A stretch of 64,000 nucleotides of DNA from Oceaniferula spumae (GTDB taxonomy: Bacteria; Verrucomicrobiota; Verrucomicrobiia; Verrucomicrobiales; Akkermansiaceae), in assembly GCF_042849255.1 (NCBI RefSeq), contig NZ_AP026866.1:4526001-4590000 (forward strand), written 5' to 3'. Under the pieces are notes generated by a model. It had not been told where the DNA came from, searched no databases, and saw nothing but the letters and a program-made list of their open reading frames with translations. Below, in pieces: positions 1-8,968 of the stretch (the first letter of the stretch is position 1; each line of letters starts with the position of its first letter). The translations under genes were made by a program, and so were the position numbers.

Positions 1-45
1 TATCAGGGGACAGGTGTCAGGAATCGGGTGTCAGGATGACGGGGC
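1..45. repeat. Short-period TCAGG repeat
   Basis: Degenerate direct repeat built on TCAGG and GGTGTCAGG units (TATCAGGGGACAGGTGTCAG followed by GAATCGGGTGTCAGGA). The same repeat type occurs at 44711-44747 (deoB 3' end) and 53323-53359 (nuoJ 3' end). It lies upstream of the first sulfatase. The remaining bases up to 150 show no clear promoter. Confidence 0.6.
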
Positions 46-150
46 GAATCAATACGGAAATGGCGCGGGTGACAAATGGAAAACGACCCGAATGGCGTCG
101 CCGTGGAATAAGGCTTGATTGAGCCCTTCATCGGAGAGCTAGTATACGGT

Positions 151-1557
151 ATGCATTTTTACTCCGTCTCACTCATAGCAGCGTTGCTGATTTCCTGCCT
201 GCAGGCCGCAGAAAAACCCAACATCGTCATTATTTACACGGATGACCAAGGCTACGGAGACGTGGGCTGCTACGGGGCCAAAGGCTGGAAGACTCCAAAC
301 ATCGACCAACTCGCTGCGGAGGGTGTAAAATTCACCGATTTTTATGTCTCCCAACCGGTGTGTTCGGCCTCCCGGGCTTCATTGCTCACTGGCTGCTACT
401 CGAATCGACTCGGTATTCATGGCGCACTTTTCCCAGCAGGCAACAAAGGGCTGGATGCTAAGGAGACGACCATTGCGGAGGTCTGTAAAAAGGCCGGTTA
501 CGCGACAAGCATGGTGGGGAAATGGCACCTCGGTCATCAGAAAGAGTTCCTGCCGATCCACCACGGTTTCGATGAATACCTCGGTCTGCCGTACTCCAAC
601 GATATGTGGGCAAAGGGCCCCGTGCTGACCAAGCCTGACTACATTCCTTACCCTTTGCCACTGGTAGATGGCGATAAGAACATCATCTATCTGCAGGATC
701 AGACCTATCTAACCACTTGGTACACCGAGCGCGCTGTCGACTTCATCCGTCGCTCGAAGGACAAACCCTTTTTCCTCTACCTCGCCCACTCGATGCCGCA
801 CGTTCCCCTCTATGTTTCACCGAAATACAAAGGCAGCTCGGAGCAGGGCCTTTACGGCGATGTGATGCAGGAAATCGATTGGTCCGTGGGGCAGGTGATG
901 GACGCACTCAAGAAAAACGGTATCGAGAAAAACACCTGGGTCATCTTCGCATCCGACAACGGCCCGTGGATGATTTACGGGAATTATGGGGGCGGCACGG
1001 GTCCTCTCAGAGGCTCCAAAGGCACCACCATGGAGGGTGGCGTCAGAGTGCCTTGCATCATGCGATGGCCAGAGAAACTGTCCGCTGGCGTGACCAACAA
1101 CCACATGATGATGACCATCGATATTTTGCCTACGATTTGTAAGTTGTTAGACCAACCGTTGCCGGAACTGAAAATCGACGGTAAGAATGTTTGGCCACTA
1201 ATCACGAACGAAGAGGGTGCAAAGAATCCACACGATGCGTATTTCTTCTATTATGGAACGAATGAGCTGGAGGCCATGCGCATGGGCGACTGGAAATTGC
1301 TCTTTCCTCACAAGTGGCGTGATGCACGCGTTCACCCCGGTAAAGACGGTCGCCCAGGTAAATATGTTTGGCTGAAGACTGGACTGGAGCTTTACAACCT
1401 ACGTAAAGACATCGGCGAAAAGAACAATGTCATCGCCGACCATCCGGATGTGGTGAAAAAAATGCAAGCTCTCGCCGCCGCCATGCGCGAGGAGTTAGGC
1501 GACAACCTGACAGGTGCGAAAGGCAAGGGAAATAGAGCACCCGGCATTGCGCGTTAG
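151..1557 (+). CDS. Secreted type I sulfatase (formylglycine-dependent)
   Basis: Arylsulfatase-family hydrolase predicted to remove sulfate esters outside the cytoplasm, probably from sulfated polysaccharides or glycoconjugates. An N-terminal signal peptide (about residues 1-19, ending near LQA) follows the ATG at 151. A TTG at 115 would add 12 residues before this signal and is less likely. Metal-site TDDQG follows at the mature N-terminus. The modification motif C-S-A-S-R starts at Cys71, matching C-x-[PA]-x-R, so this Cys should become formylglycine. GKWHLG and SDNG active-site motifs are intact. At 468 aa it has typical single-domain length. The substrate cannot be told from sequence, and no formylglycine-generating enzyme is seen in the window. 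Confidence 0.9.
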   Translation: MHFYSVSLIAALLISCLQAAEKPNIVIIYTDDQGYGDVGCYGAKGWKTPNIDQLAAEGVKFTDFYVSQPVCSASRASLLTGCYSNRLGIHGALFPAGNKGLDAKETTIAEVCKKAGYATSMVGKWHLGHQKEFLPIHHGFDEYLGLPYSNDMWAKGPVLTKPDYIPYPLPLVDGDKNIIYLQDQTYLTTWYTERAVDFIRRSKDKPFFLYLAHSMPHVPLYVSPKYKGSSEQGLYGDVMQEIDWSVGQVMDALKKNGIEKNTWVIFASDNGPWMIYGNYGGGTGPLRGSKGTTMEGGVRVPCIMRWPEKLSAGVTNNHMMMTIDILPTICKLLDQPLPELKIDGKNVWPLITNEEGAKNPHDAYFFYYGTNELEAMRMGDWKLLFPHKWRDARVHPGKDGRPGKYVWLKTGLELYNLRKDIGEKNNVIADHPDVVKKMQALAAAMREELGDNLTGAKGKGNRAPGIAR

Positions 1558-1635
1558 AGTCTGGCATCAGTTTCATCAATCATTTCATCGAGATAATACA
1601 TTGTTCGTATCTCTCTCGTGATGTTAGCCTGAACC

Positions 1636-3027
1636 ATGAATATAGGTATCCGTCTACTCTTGGTGATCGTTAGTGCGGGGCTGGGTATCCTGGTGTTTCC
1701 TCCGTATGGTATGGCCGCCTTTGCCGTGATTGCTTGGGTGCCGCTCTTGTTTGCCTTACGAGATGCCAAACCGTCGCAAGCGATGTATTTGGGTTTGCTC
1801 CATGGGGGTATTTTTTACGGGGTGACGATGTCGTGGTTACGCGATGTGTTTGCTTCTGCTCCACACATGGTTGTGCCGCTTGTCATGATCATGGCCTTAT
1901 TCACGGCCTTTTTTAATCGGGGCTATGTCATCGCGCAGAAACGTTACGGAGCCGGATGGGCCTCGGCACTTTTTGCCTCTTGCTGGTGGCTGACAATGGA
2001 GTTTTATCGGTCGGAAATCTTCTACCTGAAATTTCCATGGATGACACCAGGCACCGGCCTAGGGCCTACTTGCATCTCTCCGGTGTTAGGTGTTTCGGGA
2101 GCCAGCTTTTTCCTGATTCTGGCAGCCGCTCTCATTTGTCAGAAAAAGCGCCACATCATCGCAGGCGCAATTCTGATGGTTGGGTTGTTAGTCGCTCCGA
2201 TCATTCAAAATCACAAAGCGTCTCCTGAAAATACCTCCGTGCGCATTGCCGCCGTGCAGAGTGAGGGAGCCATGATCGAGGAATACATGGAGTTGACCCG
2301 AACCGTCACATCCGAAGGTGAAAAAACGGTCGATGTCATCATCTGGCCAGAATACGCATTACCCTTTGATATCAAAAAGAACGTGCTGCGGAACCGACAG
2401 CTCAGCAAGTTTGCCAAAGAAACAGACGCGGTTATGGTCGTAGGCACCCAGACTGCCGCGCCCGACGATGCTTGGCGAAATACAGCGCTGACTTTGGACG
2501 GTGAAAGCTTTCTAGGAGAGCATTATAAAAACCATACAGTCCACTTCTTCGACGATGGTCTAGCTGGAACCGAGGCAAAGGCTGTGCAGACAGTCCACGG
2601 AAAAATAGGCACCCCCATTTGTTTCGACAGCGACTATCAAGATGTCATCAGACGCATGACCAAAGACGGAGCAGAGTTCTTTGCCATCCCCAGCATGGAC
2701 GCGATTCATTGGGGTGAGATGGAGCATTACCAACACGCCGAACTCTTCCGTCACCGTGCCGCAGAAAACGGCAGATGGATCGCTGTAGCAGCGACATCGG
2801 GGATGACCCAAGTCATCGATCCGAATGGTAACCGAGTAGTATCCATCCCCATCATTGATGAAGGTGTTCTAACAGCTGAAATTGGCAAAGACCATAGGCT
2901 GACCATCTACACCCGCATCGGCTGGTTGTTTCCGTGGATCATAACCTGTGCGGGAGCCGTGTGGATGATAGCATTGGCAGCTGCGGGAGTAATCAGCAGA
3001 CGGAGAGATCGCTTGGGGGATACGTGA
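1636..3027 (+). CDS. lnt: Apolipoprotein N-acyltransferase-like protein (Lnt family)
   Basis: Integral membrane protein with a carbon-nitrogen hydrolase (nitrilase-fold) domain, predicted to N-acylate the lipid-modified cysteine of lipoproteins at the inner membrane. About six hydrophobic segments fill residues 1-190. The nitrilase domain covers about 200-430 and a final membrane segment about 433-455. The Glu-Lys-Cys triad can be placed at E239 (WPEYA), K298 (YKNH) and C329 (GTPICFD). At 463 aa it is somewhat shorter than the roughly 510 aa of E. coli Lnt. Sequence around the Lys is divergent, so a related membrane nitrilase-type acyltransferase is possible. It appears monocistronic. Confidence 0.78.
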   Translation: MNIGIRLLLVIVSAGLGILVFPPYGMAAFAVIAWVPLLFALRDAKPSQAMYLGLLHGGIFYGVTMSWLRDVFASAPHMVVPLVMIMALFTAFFNRGYVIAQKRYGAGWASALFASCWWLTMEFYRSEIFYLKFPWMTPGTGLGPTCISPVLGVSGASFFLILAAALICQKKRHIIAGAILMVGLLVAPIIQNHKASPENTSVRIAAVQSEGAMIEEYMELTRTVTSEGEKTVDVIIWPEYALPFDIKKNVLRNRQLSKFAKETDAVMVVGTQTAAPDDAWRNTALTLDGESFLGEHYKNHTVHFFDDGLAGTEAKAVQTVHGKIGTPICFDSDYQDVIRRMTKDGAEFFAIPSMDAIHWGEMEHYQHAELFRHRAAENGRWIAVAATSGMTQVIDPNGNRVVSIPIIDEGVLTAEIGKDHRLTIYTRIGWLFPWIITCAGAVWMIALAAAGVISRRRDRLGDT

Positions 3028-3241
3028 ATAGGCAGGAAAGCATGACTTCAGCTATTACTGGGATTCGCTAGGGATGCTCGTGATGCGTGCCGAGTGATCG
3101 TGTCATTGATCGTTCGGAATGGCATCGCTCAGCGTAATGGCTCTGACAAAAAAAGAGGTAACATACGACCGCCTAAGACTGGCTGTCATATGCTACCCTT
3201 TGATAGGAAAGCGTCTTGCTATCTAAAAATGAATAGCAGAG

Positions 3242-4036
3242 TTATCTGCGCCGGCGTAAAAATAGACCGATAGCACCAAGCCCAAGCAGCGCAGTAGCGG
3301 ATGGTTCGGGGACGCTCATGAATTCTTGAACGGAATCCAAGGAATCTACCGATGAGTCGAATTTGTAAACCGTGAACTCATCAAAGGAAACGTCAGCACC
3401 GTTGAATGCTCCGCTGGAGAAGCCCAAGCGAGGAGCATCGAATTCGCTGGCCAGACCTGTTGTGTTACCAATTTCTGTGCCATCGACGTAGAAATATACC
3501 GTGCCTGCGTATGAAATGACGGAGAGTTTTGACCAAGCTCCGAGTGCAGCGCTTCCTCCTTGGATCCGGTCGGGGTCATTGATTAAATCGCTTGCATTTG
3601 TTAACACCCATTCTCCTGAACTGGTGAAGCCGATGGTGAGTGCATTCGTAGAGTTCCCGTTGGTACCCAAGGCGATGTCATTATCGCCGTCGAAAGTGTC
3701 AGGGCGAAGGTAAATATCGAATGCAAAATCACTGGTGTAGCCGTATGTTGAACTACTAAACCAGCCGCTTGCGTTTGATCCATTCACAATTTGCAATGCT
3801 GCGGTAGATCCGGGAGCTGCCAATCCATTGGTGATGATGGCTTCGCTACCGCCGTTCGCATTCTGAAAGTTTGTGATATGGTTTGATCCAACCGAATCGT
3901 TCAGAGGTGTGAATGGAACGGAGGCTCCAACGGAACCGGCTTCACCAAGCTGGTAATGTCCCGTCACTGAGACGGCTGCGAATGAGGTAGCTGAGAGAGC
4001 TGCTGAGCAGATGATGGCTACGGATGTGTGGTTCAT
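3242..4036 (-). CDS. PEP-CTERM sorted LamG-like secreted protein
   Basis: Exported protein of 264 aa with an N-terminal signal peptide (about 1-20). A concanavalin A/LamG-like jelly roll fills about residues 25-235 (FAFDIYLRP, ALGAWSKLSV, GTVYFYVDG, VSFDEFTVYKF). A C-terminal PEP-CTERM tail follows: VPEPSAT, a hydrophobic stretch and a terminal RRRR. Such tails are recognised by exosortase systems that process proteins at the envelope. LamG domains commonly bind glycans, so a role in extracellular polysaccharide or surface structure is inferred. It has the same architecture as the protein at 25854-26681. No exosortase is visible in the window. Confidence 0.85.
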   Translation of the reverse strand: MNHTSVAIICSAALSATSFAAVSVTGHYQLGEAGSVGASVPFTPLNDSVGSNHITNFQNANGGSEAIITNGLAAPGSTAALQIVNGSNASGWFSSSTYGYTSDFAFDIYLRPDTFDGDNDIALGTNGNSTNALTIGFTSSGEWVLTNASDLINDPDRIQGGSAALGAWSKLSVISYAGTVYFYVDGTEIGNTTGLASEFDAPRLGFSSGAFNGADVSFDEFTVYKFDSSVDSLDSVQEFMSVPEPSATALLGLGAIGLFLRRRR

Positions 4037-4082
4037 TTTTTTATACGCTTACGTTGTTTTGTTAGTTACCGAGTGGGTCCGT

Positions 4083-4111
4083 CATGCAAAAAAAAAAGGT
4101 GGGTTTGCATG
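4083..4111. promoter_or_regulatory. 8-bp inverted repeat upstream of PEP-CTERM gene
   Basis: CATGCAAA (4083-4090) and TTTGCATG (4104-4111) form a perfect inverted repeat around an A-rich 13-nt spacer, 47-75 nt upstream of the start of the minus-strand PEP-CTERM gene. It could be an operator, or a terminator remnant for the NYN gene, which is transcribed towards it. The function is not determined. Confidence 0.35.
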
Positions 4112-4282
4112 GTGGGAATCTGAATTATGTATTTAGTTTTAGTTAAACTTATTCAGAAGTGTCAATCGGAAAAAACATTAGCTGGTGCTGCGACCACGCT
4201 GGGTACGGGCTGTCCGCAGCGGGTAACAAATCTTGTTTCCGCAAGGTTGTCTAGGACGGTATCCAGAGCAGTGCCGGGTATG

Positions 4283-5023
4283 TTATTTCAAGCGCACCCT
4301 GATGGTAGTCCTGCTGCCGCTTTTAGACTTCTTCACCTCAAATAGATCGATGGCGGTGAACATGTCGCTAAGTTTACTGAAGCCGTAGGTGCGGTGGTCG
4401 AAGGGGCCTTGGTTGGAAATATGGGAGCCTACTGGGCCTAGCGCGGCCCAACCATCCTCGTCAGCGGCGGCCTTGACGGCACGGCGGAGGGTGTTCATCA
4501 GCTTGGTGTTGCCCTTGAGCTGGTTGGCGGAGCTTTCTTTTTTCTTCGCCTGGGTCTGTGAGCCGTTGTCCTCGTCGAGGTAGAGGAAACGCGTGCAGGC
4601 GTTAACGAAAGGATCCGGAGTATTGTTGCGGCCAAAGCCAATGACCTGCTTGCCGTCGGACCGCAGGCGCAGGATCAGCGGTGTGAAGTCGCAGTCGGAG
4701 GAGACCAGGCAGAAGGTGCCGACGTCCTTGGTGTAAAGGATGTCCATGGCGTCAATCAGCAGAGCCATGTCGGTGGCGTTCTTTCCCTTGACGAGATCGA
4801 AGTGCTGCACGGGTTGAATTGCGTATTCGTGAAGCACCTTCTCCCAGCCGGAGAGCGAACGTTTCGTCCAGTTGCCGTAGGCCTTGCGGATGTTGACCAC
4901 CCCGTGTGTGGCGAGCTCGGAGATGATGAAGTCGATTTTTGCGGCAGGAGCGTTATCAGCATCAATCAAGAGCGCGATGCTGTCGTCGGGACGACTGGTG
5001 AAGTTGTTGGCGGATGATGGCAT
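4283..5023 (-). CDS. NYN-domain ribonuclease-like protein with LOTUS/OST-HTH domain
   Basis: LabA/DUF88-type protein. The PIN-like NYN domain spans about residues 12-150, with the acidic residues expected to hold metal at D21 (LLIDADN), D85 (NATDMALL), D110 and D112 (SSDCDF). A C-terminal OST-HTH/LOTUS domain at about 172-232 (MNTLRRAV...DGWAALGPVGSHI...YGFSKLSDMF) is a known RNA-binding fold, including of G-quadruplex RNA in some homologues. Together these suggest a metal-dependent nuclease acting on structured RNA, but the substrate is unknown. The ATG at 5023 gives 246 aa and starts just before the conserved region. A GTG at 5095 would add 24 residues without recognisable homology. It is divergent from the MscS-like gene. 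Confidence 0.85.
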   Translation of the reverse strand: MPSSANNFTSRPDDSIALLIDADNAPAAKIDFIISELATHGVVNIRKAYGNWTKRSLSGWEKVLHEYAIQPVQHFDLVKGKNATDMALLIDAMDILYTKDVGTFCLVSSDCDFTPLILRLRSDGKQVIGFGRNNTPDPFVNACTRFLYLDEDNGSQTQAKKKESSANQLKGNTKLMNTLRRAVKAAADEDGWAALGPVGSHISNQGPFDHRTYGFSKLSDMFTAIDLFEVKKSKSGSRTTIRVRLK

Positions 5024-5145
5024 GTCGATGCCATAGCCTAACGCATTTGCCGGTGGTGCAAAGCGGGGAAATAATATTTTTCGAGGGCAGAGCACTCATG
5101 ATTGCTTCGTGACGAGGCGGCATACTTGTGGTTTAATGCTTAGCT

Positions 5146-6678
5146 ATGGACCTCCTTCCGTTTGGTTTGGACGAGCAGTGGCGACCGTTTATCGCGATCG
5201 GTTTTGCTGTGCTTCTGTATGTGCTTGCAGCCATGCTGGTTAGGGCTCTGCTGAAGAAAGTCTTTCTCAAACCTCGCATCAGCTTCCATCTGGCGATGAT
5301 GTGTTTCGGAGTGTTGTGCGCGGCGATGTTGTTCTACCGGAACGCCAGCTGGCTCACCAATGTGGTGTCCGCGATGATTATCTCCGGAGTGATCGCACTG
5401 TGGGTGTTTTTTGATCGGGTGTTTTTCTCACTCTATCTGGCACGCAGACAGAAAGTGGAAGTTCCTAACATTCTCAGGCAGATGCTGGCCTTCGTTGTTC
5501 TGTTAGTTGCCGTAGCTCTTGTGTTAACTTATGGATACGGAGTGAAAATCACCGGGCTGCTGGCCACCTCCGGTGTTGCTGCCGTGATCTTGGGTTTTGC
5601 GATGCAGGATCTGCTTGCCAATGTGATCGCTGGTTTCAGCATCCACATGACCAAAGCCTACAAGGTGGGCGACTGGCTGTTGCTCGACGGCACCGGTGAT
5701 CGAGCTGAGGTCAGGGAGGTCAACTGGCGGGCCACTCGCTTGATTAACAACGATGGTGTTTCGATAGAGCTTCCTAACAGCGAGCTGGTGAAGTCGCGGA
5801 TCACCAACCTCAACTATCCTAACAAAGAACACAGGGTGCGGATGCAGGTAGGTATCGACTATGATCAGCCACCGAATGATGTCAAAGAGGCTTTGCTGTC
5901 AGCGGTTACCGGAGCGAACGGAGTTTTAAGGGCTCCGGAGCCAGTGGTATTCCTTGTGGAGTTTGGCGATTCGGCAGTGATCTATGAGATCCGCTTTTGG
6001 ATGCGACAGGCGAAACTTTACAATCGCACATGCGACGAGATCCGGACCAAAATCTGGTATGAGCTGAGTCGGCGTAATATCAGGATTCCGTTTCCGATTC
6101 AGTCGCTTGAGATGCGCACACCGAATGAGCCGTTGCGGATGTCTACGGCATCAGCCTCAGCTGCTGAAATTTTGCGCGAAGCCACCTGCATGAGTTGTCT
6201 TTCCGAGCAACAAGCTGAGATGCTGGTGAAAAATGCAACCAAGCAACTATTCGCAGCGCGCGAGTGTGTGGTGCGTGAGGGCGACCATGGAGACTCGATG
6301 TATGTGATCCTTAACGGAGAGGTGGAGGTGGACTTGAAGCTTTCCGGAGGAAGCATGGAAAAAATCGCGACACTCGGACATGGCAATTACTTTGGCGAAA
6401 TGTCTCTGATGACCGGCGAACCGAGGTCGGCCACGATCCGGGCACTGGAGGACACGTTAGTCCTAGTGATCAGCAAGCAGTGCATCGCTCCCGTGTTGCA
6501 GGAACAACCGGAGCTAATGGAAAGCATCAGCAGGCAACTGGCGAAACGTCAGACGGAAATCGAGGCGCTGCAGGCAGAGCGTGAGCAGTCCGGTAAGAAG
6601 ACCACTCCGGCGAAGAAGAAGCCGGAGGTGATTCACGCCGGGCTGCTGGACAAGATACGGGATTTCTTTGGTCACTGA
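5146..6678 (+). CDS. MscS-family mechanosensitive channel with C-terminal cyclic-nucleotide-binding domain
   Basis: Membrane channel of 510 aa. Four N-terminal hydrophobic segments lie at about 14-38, 47-64, 72-95 and 110-131. The MscS pore helix and beta domain follow at about 134-325 (SGVAAVILGFAMQDLLAN, VGDW, ELPNSEL). A cyclic-nucleotide-binding (CNB) domain covers about 345-460. Its phosphate-binding cassette reads FGEMSLMTGEPRSATIRA, with Gly417, Glu418 and Arg427 all present, so ligand binding should be possible. A Lys-rich tail follows (481-510). Similar fusions are described as bacterial cyclic-nucleotide-gated (bCNG) channels. Gating by cAMP or cGMP rather than by tension alone is inferred. 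Confidence 0.88.
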   Translation: MDLLPFGLDEQWRPFIAIGFAVLLYVLAAMLVRALLKKVFLKPRISFHLAMMCFGVLCAAMLFYRNASWLTNVVSAMIISGVIALWVFFDRVFFSLYLARRQKVEVPNILRQMLAFVVLLVAVALVLTYGYGVKITGLLATSGVAAVILGFAMQDLLANVIAGFSIHMTKAYKVGDWLLLDGTGDRAEVREVNWRATRLINNDGVSIELPNSELVKSRITNLNYPNKEHRVRMQVGIDYDQPPNDVKEALLSAVTGANGVLRAPEPVVFLVEFGDSAVIYEIRFWMRQAKLYNRTCDEIRTKIWYELSRRNIRIPFPIQSLEMRTPNEPLRMSTASASAAEILREATCMSCLSEQQAEMLVKNATKQLFAARECVVREGDHGDSMYVILNGEVEVDLKLSGGSMEKIATLGHGNYFGEMSLMTGEPRSATIRALEDTLVLVISKQCIAPVLQEQPELMESISRQLAKRQTEIEALQAEREQSGKKTTPAKKKPEVIHAGLLDKIRDFFGH

Positions 6679-6696
6679 GGAGGCAGGCCCAGCTAC

Positions 6697-8172
6697 TTAC
6701 TTTTTCTTATCGTTAATCTTTGGCATCAAGGCATCGGTGTCCTTGAGCAGAGCGTCCATTTTTTCTCCGAGTTCCTTGAGTTTTTCAGGGTGTTTATCCG
6801 CGAGGTTGGTCTGTTCACCTGGATCATCAGCTAGGTTGAAAAGCTGGGTCTCACGGCCCGGCACGTAGTAGCGGATCATTTTCCACTCGCCGTGACGGAT
6901 GGCCCCGCCGGGGGTGCCGCCTTGGTTCCCCCAATGAGGGTAGTGCCAGAACAGAGCATGGTCGGAGGCCTTGGACGGGTCTTTGAGGGCGGTGGTGAAG
7001 CTTTTGCCGTCGATGTGTTGCTCAGGCAGTAGGTCGAGGCCGGCTGCTTCGAGAATGGTGGGGAAGAAGTCGGTGGAGGTAACCTGGTAGGCGGACGTGG
7101 TGCCGGGCTTGGTGACGCCGGGCCAGCGCACGATCAGGGGCTCTCGGATGCCGCCCTCGTAGAGCCAGCCTTTGCCAGCGCGTAGCGGTAGGTTGGAGGT
7201 GGGGCTGCCCTCGGAGGTGGAGAGTCCGCCGTTGTCGGAGGTGAAGATCACCAGGGTGTTATCGGCGACGCCGTTGTCTTCAAGCGCTTTGAGCACCTTA
7301 CCGACGGCGAGATCCATGGCCTCGACCATGGCTGCGTAAACGGCGTGTTCCTGGACGAGACGGTTTTGACGTGGCGGCTCGGGGCCGAATTTCGCCTTGA
7401 GACCAAGTTTGGCCGCTTTTTGCTTATACTTTCCTTCGAGATCCTTGCGGGCGATCAGCGGCGTGTGCACTGAGTAAAAAGAGAGGTAGGCGAGGAAAGG
7501 CTTGTCCTTGTTCGCAGCGATGAACTTGGAAGTTTCCTCGGCTAAGCGATCGGGCAGGTGCTCGCCCTTCGGTCCGTTCTCAAGCGACGGGTTTCCATAG
7601 GGGGAGAAATACTTTTTGCCGCCGTAGGGGCCGCCGCGCGAGTTGCCGCCCTTGTTGATGTCGAAGCCGTGGTCGGTGGGCCAGGAACCCTTTGGGCCGA
7701 GGTGCCACTTACCGGCGAAAAAGGTGGCGTAGCCTTTGGCTTTGAGCGCCTCGGGCAGGGTGGTGTGGGAGTCGGCGAGCTTGCCAAGATAAGGCGCTGG
7801 AAAGACCGGACTGTTCCAGAATCTACCGTATTTCTTCTTGTCGATGTGGCTGCCGGGCTCCGGTAGCTTGTCGAAATATTCGTTGGGAGCTCCGAAGTAA
7901 TCGGTATTGCGGGTGCGTGCGGGATACTGACCTGTTAGCACGGCGGAGCGGGTGGGAGAGCACACCGGGCAGGCAGCGTAGGCATCGGTGAACTTAGTTC
8001 CGGACTTGGCCAGTGAGTCGAGGTGCGGGGTTTCGTAGAAGGTGGAGCCATAGCTGCTGAGATCGCGCCAGCCGAGGTCATCTGCGATGATGAAGACGAT
8101 GTTGAGTGGCTTGGCCGCAGATGCAGTTAGTGGCAGGACTATTGCTGCCAGAGAGAGAATGGTTCGTTTCAT
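6697..8172 (-). CDS. Secreted type I sulfatase
   Basis: Arylsulfatase-family protein of 491 aa with a signal peptide (about 1-19, ending TASA). Motifs in order are ADDLGW (metal site), C71-S-P-T-R (formylglycine motif), GKWHLG, HTPL and SDNGG, all intact, so it should be active. The extended C-terminus is Lys-rich. The start is 4 nt before the murI stop region, so this gene may be transcribed with mutS-murI. The substrate is unknown. It differs from the two CSASR-type sulfatases of this window in using the classical CSPTR signature. Confidence 0.9.
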   Translation of the reverse strand: MKRTILSLAAIVLPLTASAAKPLNIVFIIADDLGWRDLSSYGSTFYETPHLDSLAKSGTKFTDAYAACPVCSPTRSAVLTGQYPARTRNTDYFGAPNEYFDKLPEPGSHIDKKKYGRFWNSPVFPAPYLGKLADSHTTLPEALKAKGYATFFAGKWHLGPKGSWPTDHGFDINKGGNSRGGPYGGKKYFSPYGNPSLENGPKGEHLPDRLAEETSKFIAANKDKPFLAYLSFYSVHTPLIARKDLEGKYKQKAAKLGLKAKFGPEPPRQNRLVQEHAVYAAMVEAMDLAVGKVLKALEDNGVADNTLVIFTSDNGGLSTSEGSPTSNLPLRAGKGWLYEGGIREPLIVRWPGVTKPGTTSAYQVTSTDFFPTILEAAGLDLLPEQHIDGKSFTTALKDPSKASDHALFWHYPHWGNQGGTPGGAIRHGEWKMIRYYVPGRETQLFNLADDPGEQTNLADKHPEKLKELGEKMDALLKDTDALMPKINDKKK

Positions 8173-8175
8173 AAA

Positions 8176-8967
8176 TTAGAGGTTTGAGTGAGAAAATCTG
8201 ACTTGGGTTGGGGGGATGTCGGGGCAGAGCGTGGGGAAGATTTTTTCCAGATGGCTGAGATCACCAGTCGTGATAATACGGTGTTTGGGAGTCGTTGTTT
8301 CAGTACCTTCCTGATCGACAAATGATGCCGCATGCCTTGCGACTGCAGCACCAGTATCTAGCAGAGTAACGTCAGGGCCGACCACTTCTTGAATCAACGG
8401 GCGTAAGAAGGGGTAGTGGGTGCAGCCTAGCACGAGCACGTCAGCTCCGGCTTCGATCAGAGGCAAGGTTTCCTCCTCCACGATGCCTCGTGCCTTTGGG
8501 CCGCTAAGCACACCATGCTCGACTAACTCGACAAAGTTAGGGCAGGGGCGAGTGATCACGTTTACTCCATTGGAATAATCTGTGATCAAACGGTGGAATT
8601 TTTCCCCAGCCAAAGATGCTTCAGTAGCCAGCACTCCAACTGTTCCAGTCTTGGTCAATGCTGTGGCTGGTTTGACCCCCGGCTCCATGCCAACAAATGG
8701 CACCGGATATTGCGCCCGTAGCGCCTCAACCGCTGCGATGGTGGCTGAGTTGCACGCGATGATGATCAGCTTACATCCTTGCTCTAACAAGAAATCCGTC
8801 ACCGTAAAAACCCGCCGCTGGATTTCATCCGCAGGCCTCGCCCCGTATGGACACCAAGCGCTATCACCAAAATAAATCACAGACTCATCAGGCATTAGCT
8901 TCTGCACTTCATTGAAAACAGAAAGGCCGCCGAGGCCGGAGTCGAGTATTCCGATGGGAGGCTTCAT
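8176..8967 (-). CDS. murI: Glutamate racemase
   Basis: Cofactor-independent racemase converting L- to D-glutamate for peptidoglycan synthesis in the cytoplasm. The two catalytic cysteines are C72 (IIACNSAT) and C182 (LGCTHYP). The N-terminal substrate loop GILDSGLGGLSV is intact. The length of 263 aa is typical. The ATG at 8967 is one base after the mutS stop codon (TAA-C-ATG), which implies translational coupling. An alternative start at 9000 would add 11 residues not seen in the family. Confidence 0.95.
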   Translation of the reverse strand: MKPPIGILDSGLGGLSVFNEVQKLMPDESVIYFGDSAWCPYGARPADEIQRRVFTVTDFLLEQGCKLIIIACNSATIAAVEALRAQYPVPFVGMEPGVKPATALTKTGTVGVLATEASLAGEKFHRLITDYSNGVNVITRPCPNFVELVEHGVLSGPKARGIVEEETLPLIEAGADVLVLGCTHYPFLRPLIQEVVGPDVTLLDTGAAVARHAASFVDQEGTETTTPKHRIITTGDLSHLEKIFPTLCPDIPPTQVRFSHSNL

Positions 8968-8968
8968 G

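Noticed and set aside
3028..3241. Terminator between lnt and the PEP-CTERM gene
   Set aside because: The best hairpin, TGCTAT/ATAGCA at 3217-3238, has only a 6-bp AT-rich stem and no T-run.
4112..4282. Small plus-strand reading frame around 4127-4345
   Set aside because: It overlaps the 3' end of the NYN gene, has no homology and shows poor codon structure.
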